From Arenicellales bacterium (GTDB taxonomy: Bacteria > Pseudomonadota > Gammaproteobacteria > Arenicellales > UBA868): a stretch of DNA of 64,000 nucleotides. The stretch is taken from the NCBI GenBank assembly GCA_030754035.1, contig JASMBC010000001.1:53650-117649 (forward strand). The letters are read 5' to 3'. Of the stretch, positions 21,234 to 32,620 are shown in pieces (positions within the stretch are counted from its first letter, which is position 1; each line of letters begins with the position of its first letter). Under the pieces are notes generated by a model. It searched no databases, was not told the origin of the DNA, and saw only the letters and a program-made list of their open reading frames with translations. Both the position numbers and the translations under genes were made by a program.

Positions 21234-22751
21234 ATGTGCGGTATCGTTGGGATCGTAGGTCAGGAATCTGTGAATCAGTCCATTTATGATGCCCTGACCG
21301 TGGTCCAGCACCGTGGCCAGGACGCTGCTGGGATCATCACCTGTGACGGGCGCCGCGTGTACCTGCGTAAGGATAACGGACTAGTACGGGATGTATTCCA
21401 TTCGCGCCACATGACCCAACTCCAAGGCAAATTAGGAATTGGTCATGTACGCTATCCGACAGCCGGCAGTGACAATCGGGCTGAGGCCCAGCCCTTCTAC
21501 GTCAATTCTCCTTTCGGCATTGCATTGGGCCATAACGGCAATCTGGTTAACTCGGACAACCTGCGAAAAGAAATGTTTCAGCAGGATCTGCGTCAGTTGA
21601 ATACCGATTCTGACTCGGAAGTGCTGCTGAATGTTTTTGCTCACGAACTGCGCGAAGTGGTTGATCGCACTCGGCTGGGATTGGGGCCGGAGGATATTTT
21701 TCAGGCGGTTGGCGGTGTTTTCCGGCGTTGTCGGGGCGCTTACGCAGTGGTGGCCATGGTAGTCGGCTACGGTCTGGTGGCGTTTAGGGATTCGTACGGG
21801 ATTCGCCCTCTGGTAATCGGGGAGCGAGTTATCGGGGATGCGCGATCAGTAATGTTGGCCTCGGAAAGCGTGGCGCTGGATGTGTTGGGCTACGACCTGT
21901 TGGGTGATGTGGCACCGGGAGAGGCTGTCTTTGTTGGCCTTGACGGCAGCATCCAGCGGCGTATCTGTACCGCCGACCCGGTGCTCGCGCCGTGTCTGTT
22001 TGAGTTTGTCTACCTGGCCAGGCCAGATTCGATAATTGACGATGTCGCCGTGTATAAAAGCCGGTTACGTATGGGTGAACGGCTAGCCAAACGACTCGTC
22101 CGGCACTGGCCGAACCACGATATTGATGTGGTTATCCCGGTACCTGATACCAGTCGCACCTCGGCGCTGCAGTTGGCGAACTGCCTGGGAATTAAGTACC
22201 GGGAGGGTTTCATCAAGAACCGCTACATCGGCCGGACGTTTATCATGCCGGGCCAGGCCGAGCGCCAGCGTTCGGTGCGGCAGAAACTCAACGCCATTGA
22301 CTTGGAATTTCGCGATAAGAACGTTTTGTTGGTTGATGACTCCATCGTACGGGGTACCACTTCAAAACAGATCATACAGATGGCCAGAGATGCTGGTGCC
22401 AGAAGGGTATATTTCGCCTCAGCGGCACCGCCAGTCCGATACGCCAACGTCTATGGAATCGATATGCCGGTGCCGGCCGAACTAGTGGCTAACGGACGGA
22501 CGACCGAAGAGATCTGTGGGGTAATCGGCGCGGACCGGTTGTTCTATCAAGATCTTGAAGACCTGATTGCGGCGGTACGCGAGGGTAATCCGGCAATCAC
22601 CCGTTTCGACGCATCCTGCTTTGATGGACGGTACGTGACCGGAGATGTGACCGGTGACTTCCTGTGCGCCATGGCCGGCAAGCGCAATGACCGGACTCGA
22701 GCCAGCCAAGACAGCGTACTCGATGTCACGGAAGTCAGCACCTATCACTAG
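21234..22751 (+). CDS. purF: Amidophosphoribosyltransferase
   Basis: [59 protein letters not shown]. Catalytic Cys2 at 21234. Confidence 0.98.
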   Translation: MCGIVGIVGQESVNQSIYDALTVVQHRGQDAAGIITCDGRRVYLRKDNGLVRDVFHSRHMTQLQGKLGIGHVRYPTAGSDNRAEAQPFYVNSPFGIALGHNGNLVNSDNLRKEMFQQDLRQLNTDSDSEVLLNVFAHELREVVDRTRLGLGPEDIFQAVGGVFRRCRGAYAVVAMVVGYGLVAFRDSYGIRPLVIGERVIGDARSVMLASESVALDVLGYDLLGDVAPGEAVFVGLDGSIQRRICTADPVLAPCLFEFVYLARPDSIIDDVAVYKSRLRMGERLAKRLVRHWPNHDIDVVIPVPDTSRTSALQLANCLGIKYREGFIKNRYIGRTFIMPGQAERQRSVRQKLNAIDLEFRDKNVLLVDDSIVRGTTSKQIIQMARDAGARRVYFASAAPPVRYANVYGIDMPVPAELVANGRTTEEICGVIGADRLFYQDLEDLIAAVREGNPAITRFDASCFDGRYVTGDVTGDFLCAMAGKRNDRTRASQDSVLDVTEVSTYH

Positions 22752-23491
22752 CTGAGCGTGATACGGTTGGCATCGTCACCACACCACAGTTCCAGACTAG
22801 AACCATCCAGTTTGGCAAAACTGGGAGTGGGCCCCCAATCGCCAAGCACGATTCGGACCATCGGACCAGTTCTCTCGTCCTCAAGACGATGTATTGCCGG
22901 TCGGTGAGTGTGTCCGTGGATCATCAGCCGCACCTTTGCGCCGCGCATTTTTTCGAAGACGGTTTCGGGGTTTACATCCATGATGTCGGCTGGTTTGATG
23001 CGTTTACCACTCTCGCTGCGATAACGCACGGCTCGGGCCATGGTGTCCCGCTCCACGATAGATCTCGCTAGGAAATCAGATTGCCAAGTGTCGTTTCTGA
23101 CCAGCAGACGGAATGCCTGATGCTCCGTATCTTCGGTGCACAAGCTGTCGCCGTGCAGTAATAGTATCGGTGTAGTGGTGTTGGTCAGTATATGCTGCTC
23201 TGGCAGCAGACAGCATCCGGTTCGGGCGCAAAAATCCAGGCCGACAAGGAAGTCACGATTGCCTCGAAGGAAGAAAACTTCCACACCGCGGTCAGTCAGC
23301 TGCCGCAGGTCGGTTTCTATTGATTGCTGCCCCAGATACTTGGCAGTATCATCGCCGAGCCAATACTCGAACAGGTCGCCGAGAATGTACAAGCTATCAG
23401 CGGAGGTGAGCTGGTCGATAAAGACCCTGAACTGCTGGGTTAGGGCAGTGTCTTTGGGGGTCAGATGTAGATCTGAGATGAAGTAGATCAA
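22748..23491 (-). CDS. lpxH: UDP-2,3-diacylglucosamine diphosphatase
   Basis: [52 protein letters not shown] start at 23491 preceded by GGAG (8-nt spacing). Confidence 0.94.
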   Translation of the reverse strand: MIYFISDLHLTPKDTALTQQFRVFIDQLTSADSLYILGDLFEYWLGDDTAKYLGQQSIETDLRQLTDRGVEVFFLRGNRDFLVGLDFCARTGCCLLPEQHILTNTTTPILLLHGDSLCTEDTEHQAFRLLVRNDTWQSDFLARSIVERDTMARAVRYRSESGKRIKPADIMDVNPETVFEKMRGAKVRLMIHGHTHRPAIHRLEDERTGPMVRIVLGDWGPTPSFAKLDGSSLELWCGDDANRITLS

Positions 23492-23617
23492 GAAAAAATC
23501 TCCGAGATAACTGATCGGAATTGCGCCGGCTGCGTAAGCCAGCACGACAGCGGTTGGCCTGTCGCCCAGCTTTGGGTACCATCCGGGCCCCGGTCTGGAA
23601 TGCCTTGGTGGGTATTA

Positions 23618-25051
23618 ATGTCTTTGCGCATTTATAACAGCCTCAGTCGTTGCAAAGAAGATTTTGTGCCGCGAGTGGCGGGGCAGGTGAAGATGTATGT
23701 CTGCGGAATGACCGTTTACGACTACTGCCACCTAGGGCATGCCCGAGTCCTAGTGGTATTTGACACGGTCGCTAGATACTTGCGGTCATGCGGTTTTGAT
23801 GTGGAATACGTGCGGAATATAACCGATATAGACGACAAAATAATCGCCCGGGCAGCGGAACTGGGCGAGGGCATCGACAGTCTTACTGGTCGATTCATCG
23901 AGGCGATGCACGAGGATTGTCAGTTACTGAACGTGCAATCGCCAAATGCCGAGCCTAGGGCAACTGACCATGTCGATGCGATCATCGATATGATCAAGGG
24001 TTTGGAGAACAAGGAGTACGCGTACCAGGGGGTCAATGGTGACGTTTACTACCGGGTGCGGGCTTTTGCGGACTATGGCCGCCTTTCTGGACGTTCTCTG
24101 GATGAACTGCAAGTTGGCGCACGGGTGACGCCGGACGAGTCGAAGAATGACCCCCTGGACTTCGTGCTCTGGAAGGCAGCTAAGCCCGGCGAGCCAAGCT
24201 GGGATTCTCCCTGGGGTGCAGGCCGACCGGGTTGGCACATTGAGTGCTCGGCCATGTCCACCGCGTGTCTTGGCAATAGTTTTGATATCCACGGTGGAGG
24301 CATGGATCTCAGATTCCCACATCATGAAAACGAAATCGCACAGTCAGAGGGAGCAACGGGCCAGAAATTTGTCAGTGTGTGGATGCACAACGGTTACGTC
24401 CAGATTGACCAAGAGAAGATGTCAAAGTCGCTCGGTAATTTCTTCACGATTCGGGAGATACTCGGAAAAGATGATAACGCGGCACGCATGGGCGAAGTGA
24501 TACGTTACATGATTCTTTCCAGTCACTATCGTAGTGCCATGAACTTCAGCCCAGACAGCCTGGCCAAGGCCAAGGCCTCACTTGAGCGGCTGTACTTCGC
24601 TTTGGCTAAAGTTGCTGATCCGGTAGTCGTGGAAGTGAAGGATTCTGGCGGCCCGTACAGCGAGCGCTTCAGTGAGGCCATGGACGATGACTTCAACACG
24701 CCCGCAGCCCTGGCTGTACTCTTTGAACTGGTTCGTGAACTAAACCGCTGCCTAGACGAAAACCGGTACGATGACAGTTGCGCGCTCAGCGCCTGCTTGC
24801 GGCGTCTCGGCGCCGTGCTCGGCCTGTTGCGCCTGGAGCCGGCCAAATTCTTGGGTGTTGCTAGGGATAGCTGTGCGAGTGTGAATAATGAATTGACGGC
24901 GGCAACAATCAAAGAGCTTCTGAGTGAACGCCAACGGGCCCGTGCTACTGGCGACTGGAAACGGGCCGACGAGATCCGCGACTATCTCGGCGAGCGGGGC
25001 ATCTTACTTGAGGACGCCAGCCGCGGTGAGACCACCTGGCGTCGGCGCTGA
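23618..25051 (+). CDS. cysS: Cysteinyl-tRNA synthetase
   Basis: [53 protein letters not shown]. Confidence 0.98.
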   Translation: MSLRIYNSLSRCKEDFVPRVAGQVKMYVCGMTVYDYCHLGHARVLVVFDTVARYLRSCGFDVEYVRNITDIDDKIIARAAELGEGIDSLTGRFIEAMHEDCQLLNVQSPNAEPRATDHVDAIIDMIKGLENKEYAYQGVNGDVYYRVRAFADYGRLSGRSLDELQVGARVTPDESKNDPLDFVLWKAAKPGEPSWDSPWGAGRPGWHIECSAMSTACLGNSFDIHGGGMDLRFPHHENEIAQSEGATGQKFVSVWMHNGYVQIDQEKMSKSLGNFFTIREILGKDDNAARMGEVIRYMILSSHYRSAMNFSPDSLAKAKASLERLYFALAKVADPVVVEVKDSGGPYSERFSEAMDDDFNTPAALAVLFELVRELNRCLDENRYDDSCALSACLRRLGAVLGLLRLEPAKFLGVARDSCASVNNELTAATIKELLSERQRARATGDWKRADEIRDYLGERGILLEDASRGETTWRRR

Positions 25052-25093
25052 ATTTACAGCCTGCCTGGGCAAAGTTTATACTTTAGCGTTTCA

Positions 25094-25123
25094 GGCCGCT
25101 GCCTACCGGCATTTCCAGCGGCC
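25094..25123 (+). promoter_or_regulatory. Perfect 8-bp hairpin upstream of ilvB (GGCCGCTG...CAGCGGCC)
   Basis: ggccgctg 25094-25101, loop 14 nt, cagcggcc 25116-25123; no T-run immediately after. Confidence 0.35.
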
Positions 25124-25158
25124 ACTGATTACCCCAATTTTCCAATAGAGGGCAACGC

Positions 25159-26895
25159 ATGGAACTGACCGGCGCCGAAATCGTCGTTCAAAGCCTCAAG
25201 GATGAGGGTGTCGAGCATATATTCGGCTATCCTGGCGGTGCAGCACTGCATATCTACGATGCCTTTTATCAGCAGGATGATATAAAGCACATCCTTGCCC
25301 GCCACGAACAAGGTGCGACCCACGCAGCGGACGGCTACGCGCGAGCTTCCGGCAAGCCCGGTGTGGTGCTGGTTACCTCTGGCCCGGGTGTGACCAATAC
25401 GATCACCGGAATCGCGACTGCCTATATGGATTCGATCCCGTTGGTGGTGCTGACGGCACAGGTGCCAACCAATCTTATTGGCGACGATGCTTTCCAAGAG
25501 GTTGACACGGTTGGTATTACTAGGCCATGCGTAAAACATAACTTCCTGGTCCGCAATGTTGCGGATCTGGCGCTAACTATCAAGAAAGCGTTCTATCTGG
25601 CCGGGTCTGGACGCCCTGGTCCGGTGGTTGTCGATATACCCAAGGATGTCACTGCTGCAAAGACGACCTACCGTTACCCCAAGAGTGTCAAGATCCGCTC
25701 CTATGCCCCGGTAAAAAGGGGTCACTCCAAGCAGATCGCGAAAGCTGTGGCTCTGCTGCTCGATGCCCGTCGGCCTGTGATTTACAGCGGCGGCGGAATC
25801 ATCCATGCCACAGCTGCTACTCAGTTGACAGCTCTGGTCCAAACGCTTGGTTTTCCTTGCACTCAGACGTTGATGGGTCTAGGCGCACTGCCGGCAGCAG
25901 ATCCTCATTTCCTGGGCATGCTCGGTATGCACGGCACCTACGAGGCCAACATGGCCATGCATGGGAGCGATGTGATCCTTGCCGTGGGGGCCCGATTCGA
26001 TGACCGCGTTACCGGTGACTTGAGCAAGTTCTCACCGGGAGCCCGGATCATCCACGTCGATATCGATCCTTCCTCAATAGGTAAGAACGTGCCTGTGGAA
26101 ATACCGATAGTCGGAGATGCGGCAGCGGTACTGGAACAGATGCTGGACATACTCGGCAAGAAAGACCGCAAAGTCGATGAGCCAGTGCTGGAGCAATGGT
26201 GGAAACAGATCAAGGCTTGGCGAGATGTTGATTCGCTGGCTTACGACCGCGACAGCAAGTTAATCAAGCCGCAATTCGTCATCCAGAAGTTGTGCGAAGT
26301 GACCGAGGGAGATGCCTATGTTACTTCAGATGTAGGTCAGCACCAGATGTGGGCAGCCCAGTATTACAGTTTTAATAAACCGCGACGCTGGATTAATTCC
26401 GGTGGCTTAGGCACGATGGGTTTTGGGTTGCCAGCGGCGGTGGGGGTGCAAATGGCTTTCCCGAACGCACCGGTTGCATGTGTAACAGGGGAGGCGAGCA
26501 TTATGATGTGCCTACAGGAGTTGTCGACTTGTAGCCAATACGGCCTACCGATCAAGGTCATTAACTTGAACAACCGCTACATGGGCATGGTCAGACAATG
26601 GCAGGAATTTTTCTATGACCGACGATACTCGCATACATACATGGATTCACTGCCAGACTTTGTTCAACTGGCGCAGAGCTTCGGGCATACCGGCATACTG
26701 ATTGAGAAGCCAGGCGATGTCGAAGGTGCGTTACGCGAGGCATTTGCGGCCCGGGAAAAACTGGTATTTCTGGATTTTATTACCGATCAGACTGAAAACG
26801 TCTATCCCATGATTAGCGCTGGAGCCGGGCATAACGAGATGCAACTCAACCCAGCCGATAGTGGCGCAACGTCCCAGGAACGGGAGTTGGCATGA
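25159..26895 (+). CDS. ilvB: Acetolactate synthase large subunit
   Basis: GAEIVVQSLKDEGVEHIFGYPGGAALHIYDA; RHEQGATHAADGYARASGKPGV; ThDP motif VTGEASIMMCLQELSTC. Confidence 0.96.
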   Translation: MELTGAEIVVQSLKDEGVEHIFGYPGGAALHIYDAFYQQDDIKHILARHEQGATHAADGYARASGKPGVVLVTSGPGVTNTITGIATAYMDSIPLVVLTAQVPTNLIGDDAFQEVDTVGITRPCVKHNFLVRNVADLALTIKKAFYLAGSGRPGPVVVDIPKDVTAAKTTYRYPKSVKIRSYAPVKRGHSKQIAKAVALLLDARRPVIYSGGGIIHATAATQLTALVQTLGFPCTQTLMGLGALPAADPHFLGMLGMHGTYEANMAMHGSDVILAVGARFDDRVTGDLSKFSPGARIIHVDIDPSSIGKNVPVEIPIVGDAAAVLEQMLDILGKKDRKVDEPVLEQWWKQIKAWRDVDSLAYDRDSKLIKPQFVIQKLCEVTEGDAYVTSDVGQHQMWAAQYYSFNKPRRWINSGGLGTMGFGLPAAVGVQMAFPNAPVACVTGEASIMMCLQELSTCSQYGLPIKVINLNNRYMGMVRQWQEFFYDRRYSHTYMDSLPDFVQLAQSFGHTGILIEKPGDVEGALREAFAAREKLVFLDFITDQTENVYPMISAGAGHNEMQLNPADSGATSQERELA

Positions 26896-26901
26896 TGGCC
26901 T

Positions 26902-27393
26902 ATGCGTAGAATCATTTCGCTGCTGGTGGAGAATGAATCGGGTGCGTTGTCGCGCATCGCTGGCCTGTTCTCTGCTCGTGGGTACAACATCGAATCGTTG
27001 ACCGTAGCCCCTACCGAAGACGAGTCTCTCTCGCGGATGACTATCGTAACGCGAGGCTCGGACGAGATCATCGAACAGATCACCAAGCAGTTGCACAAGC
27101 TGATAGACGTGGTGCGCCTGCTGGATCTGACAGAAGGGCGTCATATAGAGCGGGAATTACTGCTGGTCAAAGTCATGGCTGAAGGTGAGAACCGTGAAGA
27201 AGTTAAGCGGTTGGTTGATATTTTTCGTGGCCGAATCATAGATGTCACAGACTCAACCTACACCATTGAATTAACCGGCCCCAGCGACAAACTCGATGCG
27301 TTTGTTGAGGCTCTGAGCAACGCTGAGATTCTGGAGGTCGTGCGCTCTGGTATTTCGGGTATTGCACGCGGCGATCGGACATTGCGGCTCTGA
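26902..27393 (+). CDS. ilvH: Acetolactate synthase small subunit
   Basis: MRRIISLLVENESGALSRIAGLFSARGYNIESLTVAPTED. Confidence 0.97.
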   Translation: MRRIISLLVENESGALSRIAGLFSARGYNIESLTVAPTEDESLSRMTIVTRGSDEIIEQITKQLHKLIDVVRLLDLTEGRHIERELLLVKVMAEGENREEVKRLVDIFRGRIIDVTDSTYTIELTGPSDKLDAFVEALSNAEILEVVRSGISGIARGDRTLRL

Positions 27394-27428
27394 ATGACCG
27401 GGCTTTTTCTCACAGGAGGCAAATTTAA

Positions 27429-28445
<1,017 letters not shown>

Positions 28446-28670
28446 ACTCAGTTCTGTCCGTGACCGGCGTCTTAACGCCGATCAAGCCGAAGAATTATCT
28501 GTCTGTTGCGAGGGAGGATCGGAGGTGGATTGCTGGTTTCGTTGTGCTTGCATTACCGGTTCAAATCTATGGGAGACAGATACGGATTCTCCCGTTTTGG
28601 TCAAGGGTGAACGTTTATCCACCTCGGCGGAGCTGGATTCAACCTTTCCCAGGGAACTGATTTTGTCCGG

Positions 28671-28687
28671 AGGTGATATCATCACCT
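28671..28687. terminator. Weak terminator-like hairpin between ilvC and pssA (7-bp stem, TTCTT-rich downstream)
   Basis: aggtgat-atc-atcacct followed by ttcttcc; short stem, no clean T-run. Confidence 0.3.
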
Positions 28688-28713
28688 TTCTTCCGGAACA
28701 AATCTGAACTATC

Positions 28714-29529
28714 GTGGGGAAGATCCGAAAAGTCACATCGTTGGAGTCTCCTGAGCGGCCTCGTAAGGGCATCTATATTTTGCCCAACCTTTTTACCACG
28801 GCCGGTTTGTTCGCAGCGTTTTATGCCATCATCCAGTCGACGGTGGGCAGCTTTGAAAACGCGGCCATCGCGATCTTGATTGCTGCAATACTAGATTCGC
28901 TAGACGGTCGTGTCGCGCGGATGACGAATACGGTCAGCGACTTCGGCAAGCAATACGACAGCCTGGTCGACTTGGTGGCTTTTGGCCTGACGCCGGCTCT
29001 GGTACTTTTTGAATGGACCCTCAAGGATGCCGGTAAGATCGGGTGGCTTACCGCATTTTTCTTTGTTGCCGCGACGGCACTGCGGCTAGCCCGCTTCAAT
29101 ACCCAAGACAGCAGTAGTAGCCGCTATTTTCAGGGGTTGCCATGTCCGGCAGCAGCGGTCTTGGTGGCAACTGCAATCTGGGCACTGGGCAGTTATCAGT
29201 TCACGGGTACTGCGGTCACGTCGGCCTGTCTGGCGATGATGGCGGCGTTGTCTTTGGCGATGGTTAGTTCACTACCGTACCGAAGCTTCAAGGACCTGGA
29301 CCTTAAGCACCGGGTTCCGTTTATGGCGTTGTTGGTCCTGGTATTCGTATTCGTATTGGTATCGTTCGATCCGCCTTGGGTACTGTTTCTTACCTCTATA
29401 GCCTACGTGCTGTGGGGGCCGGTCATCTGGATTTCAGCCAAATGGAGTGACCGTAACGTCTTCAGTGACGCTCCGGTTAGCGGCGAAGTGCCGGTGGCGA
29501 AAAAGGCTGATCAAAACCAGACTGACTAA
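28714..29529 (+). CDS. pssA: CDP-diacylglycerol--serine O-phosphatidyltransferase
   Basis: GIYILPNLFTTAGLFAAFYAIIQS; CDP-alcohol phosphatidyltransferase motif LDSLDGRVARMTNTVSDFGKQYDSLVDLVAFGLTPA. Confidence 0.95.
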   Translation: MGKIRKVTSLESPERPRKGIYILPNLFTTAGLFAAFYAIIQSTVGSFENAAIAILIAAILDSLDGRVARMTNTVSDFGKQYDSLVDLVAFGLTPALVLFEWTLKDAGKIGWLTAFFFVAATALRLARFNTQDSSSSRYFQGLPCPAAAVLVATAIWALGSYQFTGTAVTSACLAMMAALSLAMVSSLPYRSFKDLDLKHRVPFMALLVLVFVFVLVSFDPPWVLFLTSIAYVLWGPVIWISAKWSDRNVFSDAPVSGEVPVAKKADQNQTD

Positions 29530-29607
29530 AGCAATACTGTTCCGAGCACGGATAGCCGTGGCGGCGCCGGGATTGGCCCGATGAAAATAAGAGGTATACT
29601 GGATGCC

Positions 29608-29715
29608 ATGAAAAAGATTGACACTTTTTCGTTATCCCACATGGCTGGCCCCGCAACCTCGCGGCCGGCAGCCGCGCCCATCGCGCTGGCGCCCCGTTTG
29701 CTGCTGCGCCACTAG
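29608..29715 (+). CDS. Candidate leucine leader peptide upstream of leuA ([35 protein letters not shown])
   Basis: Short ORF with TTG CTG CTG (Leu-Leu-Leu) three to five codons before the stop, located before leuA. Not in the ORF track because of its size. Confidence 0.5.
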   Translation: MKKIDTFSLSHMAGPATSRPAAAPIALAPRLLLRH

Positions 29716-29774
29716 GCGCACATACCCTCTATATAATCAAACCCATTCAGCCAGTGTCCTGCGACACACTGGCT
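29687..29774 (+). promoter_or_regulatory. Candidate attenuator: alternative stems A:B and B:C around the leader stop codon, plus a 9-bp downstream hairpin
   Basis: A tggcgc 29687-29692 pairs with B gcgcca 29706-29711; B tgcgcc 29705-29710 pairs with C ggcgca 29715-29720; hairpin agccagtgt 29749-29757 / acactggct 29766-29774. Confidence 0.45.
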
Positions 29775-29864
29775 CCGGAAGACCGTAATATGCCGACGCC
29801 GGCTACCTGTCCTTTGCCAACACATGTGGCAGGGTATCCGGTTGTCCTGGGAGGGATGAAGTCA

Positions 29865-31412
29865 ATGCAAGAGCGACTGATAGTTTTTGATACTACTTTA
29901 CGTGACGGGGAGCAAAGCCCCGGCGCTTCGATGACGACTGAGGAAAAGATTCGCATCGCCCGACAACTGGAAAAGATGCACGTCGATGTGATCGAGGCTG
30001 GATTTCCTGCCGCCAGCCCTGGTGATTTTGATGCGGTACAGGCAATCGCCCGGCAGGTCCAGGAGAGCAAAATCTGCGGGCTGGCCCGGGCCAACGAGTC
30101 GGACGTAGCCCAGGCTGCGGCGGCGGTAGCGCCTGCCTCAGCTCCGCGCATTCATACCTTCATCGCGACCTCCCCGATCCACATGCAGGACAAGCTGCGG
30201 ATGGCGCCCGACCAAGTGTTGGAACGGGCAGTAGCGGCGGTCAAGCAGGCACGAAACAGCACGGATGATGTGGAGTTCTCCCCTGAAGACGCTGGACGCT
30301 CGGAGGAGGACTTTCTCTGCCGGGTGATCGAGGCTGTCATCAAGGCCGGCGCCAGCACTATCAACATACCCGATACAGTGGGTTACACCATGCCAAGCCA
30401 ATTCGGTGAACTGATAGCCCGCCTGATCAGCCGGGTGCCAAACTCAGACCAGGCAGTGTTCTCGGTGCATTGCCACAATGATCTCGGTGTAGCCGTTGCC
30501 AATTCCCTTGCTGCGGTGCAAAGTGGGGCTCGGCAGGTGGAATGTACCGTTAATGGTCTCGGCGAACGTGCCGGTAACGCATCATTGGAAGAGATCGTGA
30601 TGGCGATTCGGACCCGGCAGGATGTGTTCACCTGCGACACCGGGATAGATTCAACTCAGATATTGCCCGCGAGCCGACTAGTATCCAACATTACCGGTTT
30701 TCCAGTGCAACCAAATAAGGCGATCGTTGGGGCCAACGCGTTTGCTCACGAAGCCGGCATCCACCAGGACGGAGTGATCAAGCGCAGGGAAACTTACGAG
30801 ATTATGCGTGCCGAAGATGTTGGTTGGAGTGCCAACCGAATTGTACTGGGTAAACATTCAGGTCGGGCGGCGGTGAAGGAGCGGCTGGCGGCCCTAGGGA
30901 TTGAATTCGAAACCGAAGAGGATCTCAATCGAACTTTTGGCCACTTCAAGGAGCTTGCCGACAAGAAGCACGAGGTATTCGATGAAGACCTGCAGGCACT
31001 GGTTACAGAGAGAGCGACCGAGCAGTTGAACGAACGGTTGCAATTCGTTGCCATGAAGTTTGTCTCGCAGACAGGGGAGATGCCAGCGGCAACCGTGACA
31101 CTCAGAGTAGACGGTGTTGAGGAGTCAGCAACCAGCACCGGTGATGGTGTAGTCGATGCCTCATTCCAAGCGGTAGACGGGGTCTTTCCCACGGACAATA
31201 CTCTGTTACTGTATTCGGTGAACGCGATCACCGCAGGATCTGACTCCCAAGGCGAAGTTAGTGTTCGGCTACAGAGCGGTGGACGGATCGTCAACGGGCA
31301 GGGTGCTGACACCGATATCGTTATGGCCTCAGTTAAGGCTTACATTAACGCCCTCAATAAGTTGGAGTTGCCACCACGGCGTTTCCACCCACAAAGCGAA
31401 GGTACGGTCTAA
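29865..31412 (+). CDS. leuA: 2-isopropylmalate synthase
   Basis: [55 protein letters not shown]. Start at 29865 (or 29856); GGGAGGG upstream. Confidence 0.97.
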   Translation: MQERLIVFDTTLRDGEQSPGASMTTEEKIRIARQLEKMHVDVIEAGFPAASPGDFDAVQAIARQVQESKICGLARANESDVAQAAAAVAPASAPRIHTFIATSPIHMQDKLRMAPDQVLERAVAAVKQARNSTDDVEFSPEDAGRSEEDFLCRVIEAVIKAGASTINIPDTVGYTMPSQFGELIARLISRVPNSDQAVFSVHCHNDLGVAVANSLAAVQSGARQVECTVNGLGERAGNASLEEIVMAIRTRQDVFTCDTGIDSTQILPASRLVSNITGFPVQPNKAIVGANAFAHEAGIHQDGVIKRRETYEIMRAEDVGWSANRIVLGKHSGRAAVKERLAALGIEFETEEDLNRTFGHFKELADKKHEVFDEDLQALVTERATEQLNERLQFVAMKFVSQTGEMPAATVTLRVDGVEESATSTGDGVVDASFQAVDGVFPTDNTLLLYSVNAITAGSDSQGEVSVRLQSGGRIVNGQGADTDIVMASVKAYINALNKLELPPRRFHPQSEGTV

Positions 31413-31428
31413 CAACACCTCTGGTGTT

Positions 31429-32118
31429 ATGGTTATGGCTGATCGAAACGCCTACCTTGCCGAGATGGAGGTGGTTTGTTGGCGGCGTCGTGGGTCGAGT
31501 GTTGCAGCGGAGCATGCTGCTGGTAGCGCGGTGGGTAGTTCGCCGAATCAGGCTGGCACTGCCGCGGGTGTCAGCTGGGAGAAGCTCCAGCGTGAAGTGG
31601 CATCGTGCACCCGCTGTGCACTACATGACTCACGACGAAATACCGTGTTTGGATCCGGCAGTACGGACGCTGACTGGTTTTTTGTCGGCGAGGCGCCGGG
31701 TCGCGAGGAGGATCGGCAGGGTATACCGTTCGTTGGCCGGGCCGGGCAACTGCTCTCGGCGATGCTCTTTAGCCTGGGTCTTTCCCACGAGGAGGTGTAC
31801 ATTGCCAATGTACTCAAGTGCCGACCGCCAGACAATCGCGACCCGCAAGGGGTCGAGGTCAACAATTGTGAATCCTTTCTCCACCGGCAGGTCGCGCATA
31901 TCGGCCCACGCATCATTGTGGCGCTGGGGCGCTTTGCAGCACAGGCATTATTGCAGCAAGACGTTGCTATTAGCCAGTTACGGGGTAAAGTGCATCAATA
32001 CAATATTGGCCAGTTACCGTTGGTCGTGACCTACCACCCCGCCTATCTGCTGCGCTCACCGACTGCAAAAGCTAAGTCATGGCAGGATCTGATGTTGGCC
32101 CGTTCAGCTATAGAGTAA
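31429..32118 (+). CDS. Family 4 uracil-DNA glycosylase (Fe-S type)
   Basis: CTRCALHDSRRNTVFGSGSTDADWFFVGEAPGREEDRQGIPFVGRAGQLLSAML; VLKCRPPDNRDP; VVTYHPAYLLR. Confidence 0.93.
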   Translation: MVMADRNAYLAEMEVVCWRRRGSSVAAEHAAGSAVGSSPNQAGTAAGVSWEKLQREVASCTRCALHDSRRNTVFGSGSTDADWFFVGEAPGREEDRQGIPFVGRAGQLLSAMLFSLGLSHEEVYIANVLKCRPPDNRDPQGVEVNNCESFLHRQVAHIGPRIIVALGRFAAQALLQQDVAISQLRGKVHQYNIGQLPLVVTYHPAYLLRSPTAKAKSWQDLMLARSAIE

Positions 32119-32122
32119 GGCT

Positions 32123-32620
32123 TTGTTGTTGCCCGAAGATTGGTCGGATAGCCTACGTCCAATGGGTCGGACAGACCTTGGCCAGGTGAGTGATCTGGAG
32201 TCGCAGGTCTCACCGATGCCCTGGGCGCTGGGGGCATTTTCGGATTGCCTGGGCGCGGGTTATGACAATTGGGTAATCGAGATTGCTGGACAGGTTAACG
32301 CATTTTTGGTGATGGCGGTGTCGGCAGGCGAGGCACACCTCCTTAACTTCGCGGTGCAGCCGGCACATCAACGCCAGGGGATGGGCAGTTGGTTATTACA
32401 CCAAGCCCAGCAGTACGCGGCGCAGCGCGGCGCGGTGCAGATACTTTTAGAGGTGCGACCGAGCAACGGGTCGGCCCTCGGACTTTACACCTGCGCTGGC
32501 TTTGAGGTTTTGTCACGGCGTAGAAATTACTATCGTGGTAAGGCTCCGGAAGATGCATTAGTGATGTGTTGCGGGTTATCAGTTGGGGCCGAGGATGCGG
32601 TGCGTGACCCTCTGTGGTGA
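32123..32620 (+). CDS. rimI: Ribosomal protein S18-alanine N-acetyltransferase
   Basis: GNAT motifs: LLNFAVQPAHQRQGMGSWLLHQAQQYA; LEVRPSNGSALGLYTCAGFEVLSRRRNYY. Confidence 0.93.
   Translation: MLLPEDWSDSLRPMGRTDLGQVSDLESQVSPMPWALGAFSDCLGAGYDNWVIEIAGQVNAFLVMAVSAGEAHLLNFAVQPAHQRQGMGSWLLHQAQQYAAQRGAVQILLEVRPSNGSALGLYTCAGFEVLSRRRNYYRGKAPEDALVMCCGLSVGAEDAVRDPLW

Noticed and set aside
26488-26520. Apparently odd ThDP motif in IlvB (GEAS instead of GDGS)
   Set aside because: As I recall, GEGS occurs in pseudomonad enzymes and GDAS in yeast Ilv2, so this is probably normal variation.
28555-28570. GGTTCAAATC resembling a tRNA T-loop between ilvC and pssA
   Set aside because: Flanking bases do not form a T-stem and no acceptor/anticodon arms fit around it.
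29335-29375. GTATTC repeats in pssA
   Set aside because: Only two copies plus a variant within a hydrophobic helix; expected from codon usage.
31424-32029. 201-aa plus-strand ORF overlapping the uracil-DNA glycosylase
   Set aside because: Out-of-frame shadow; the UDG frame has clear family motifs.
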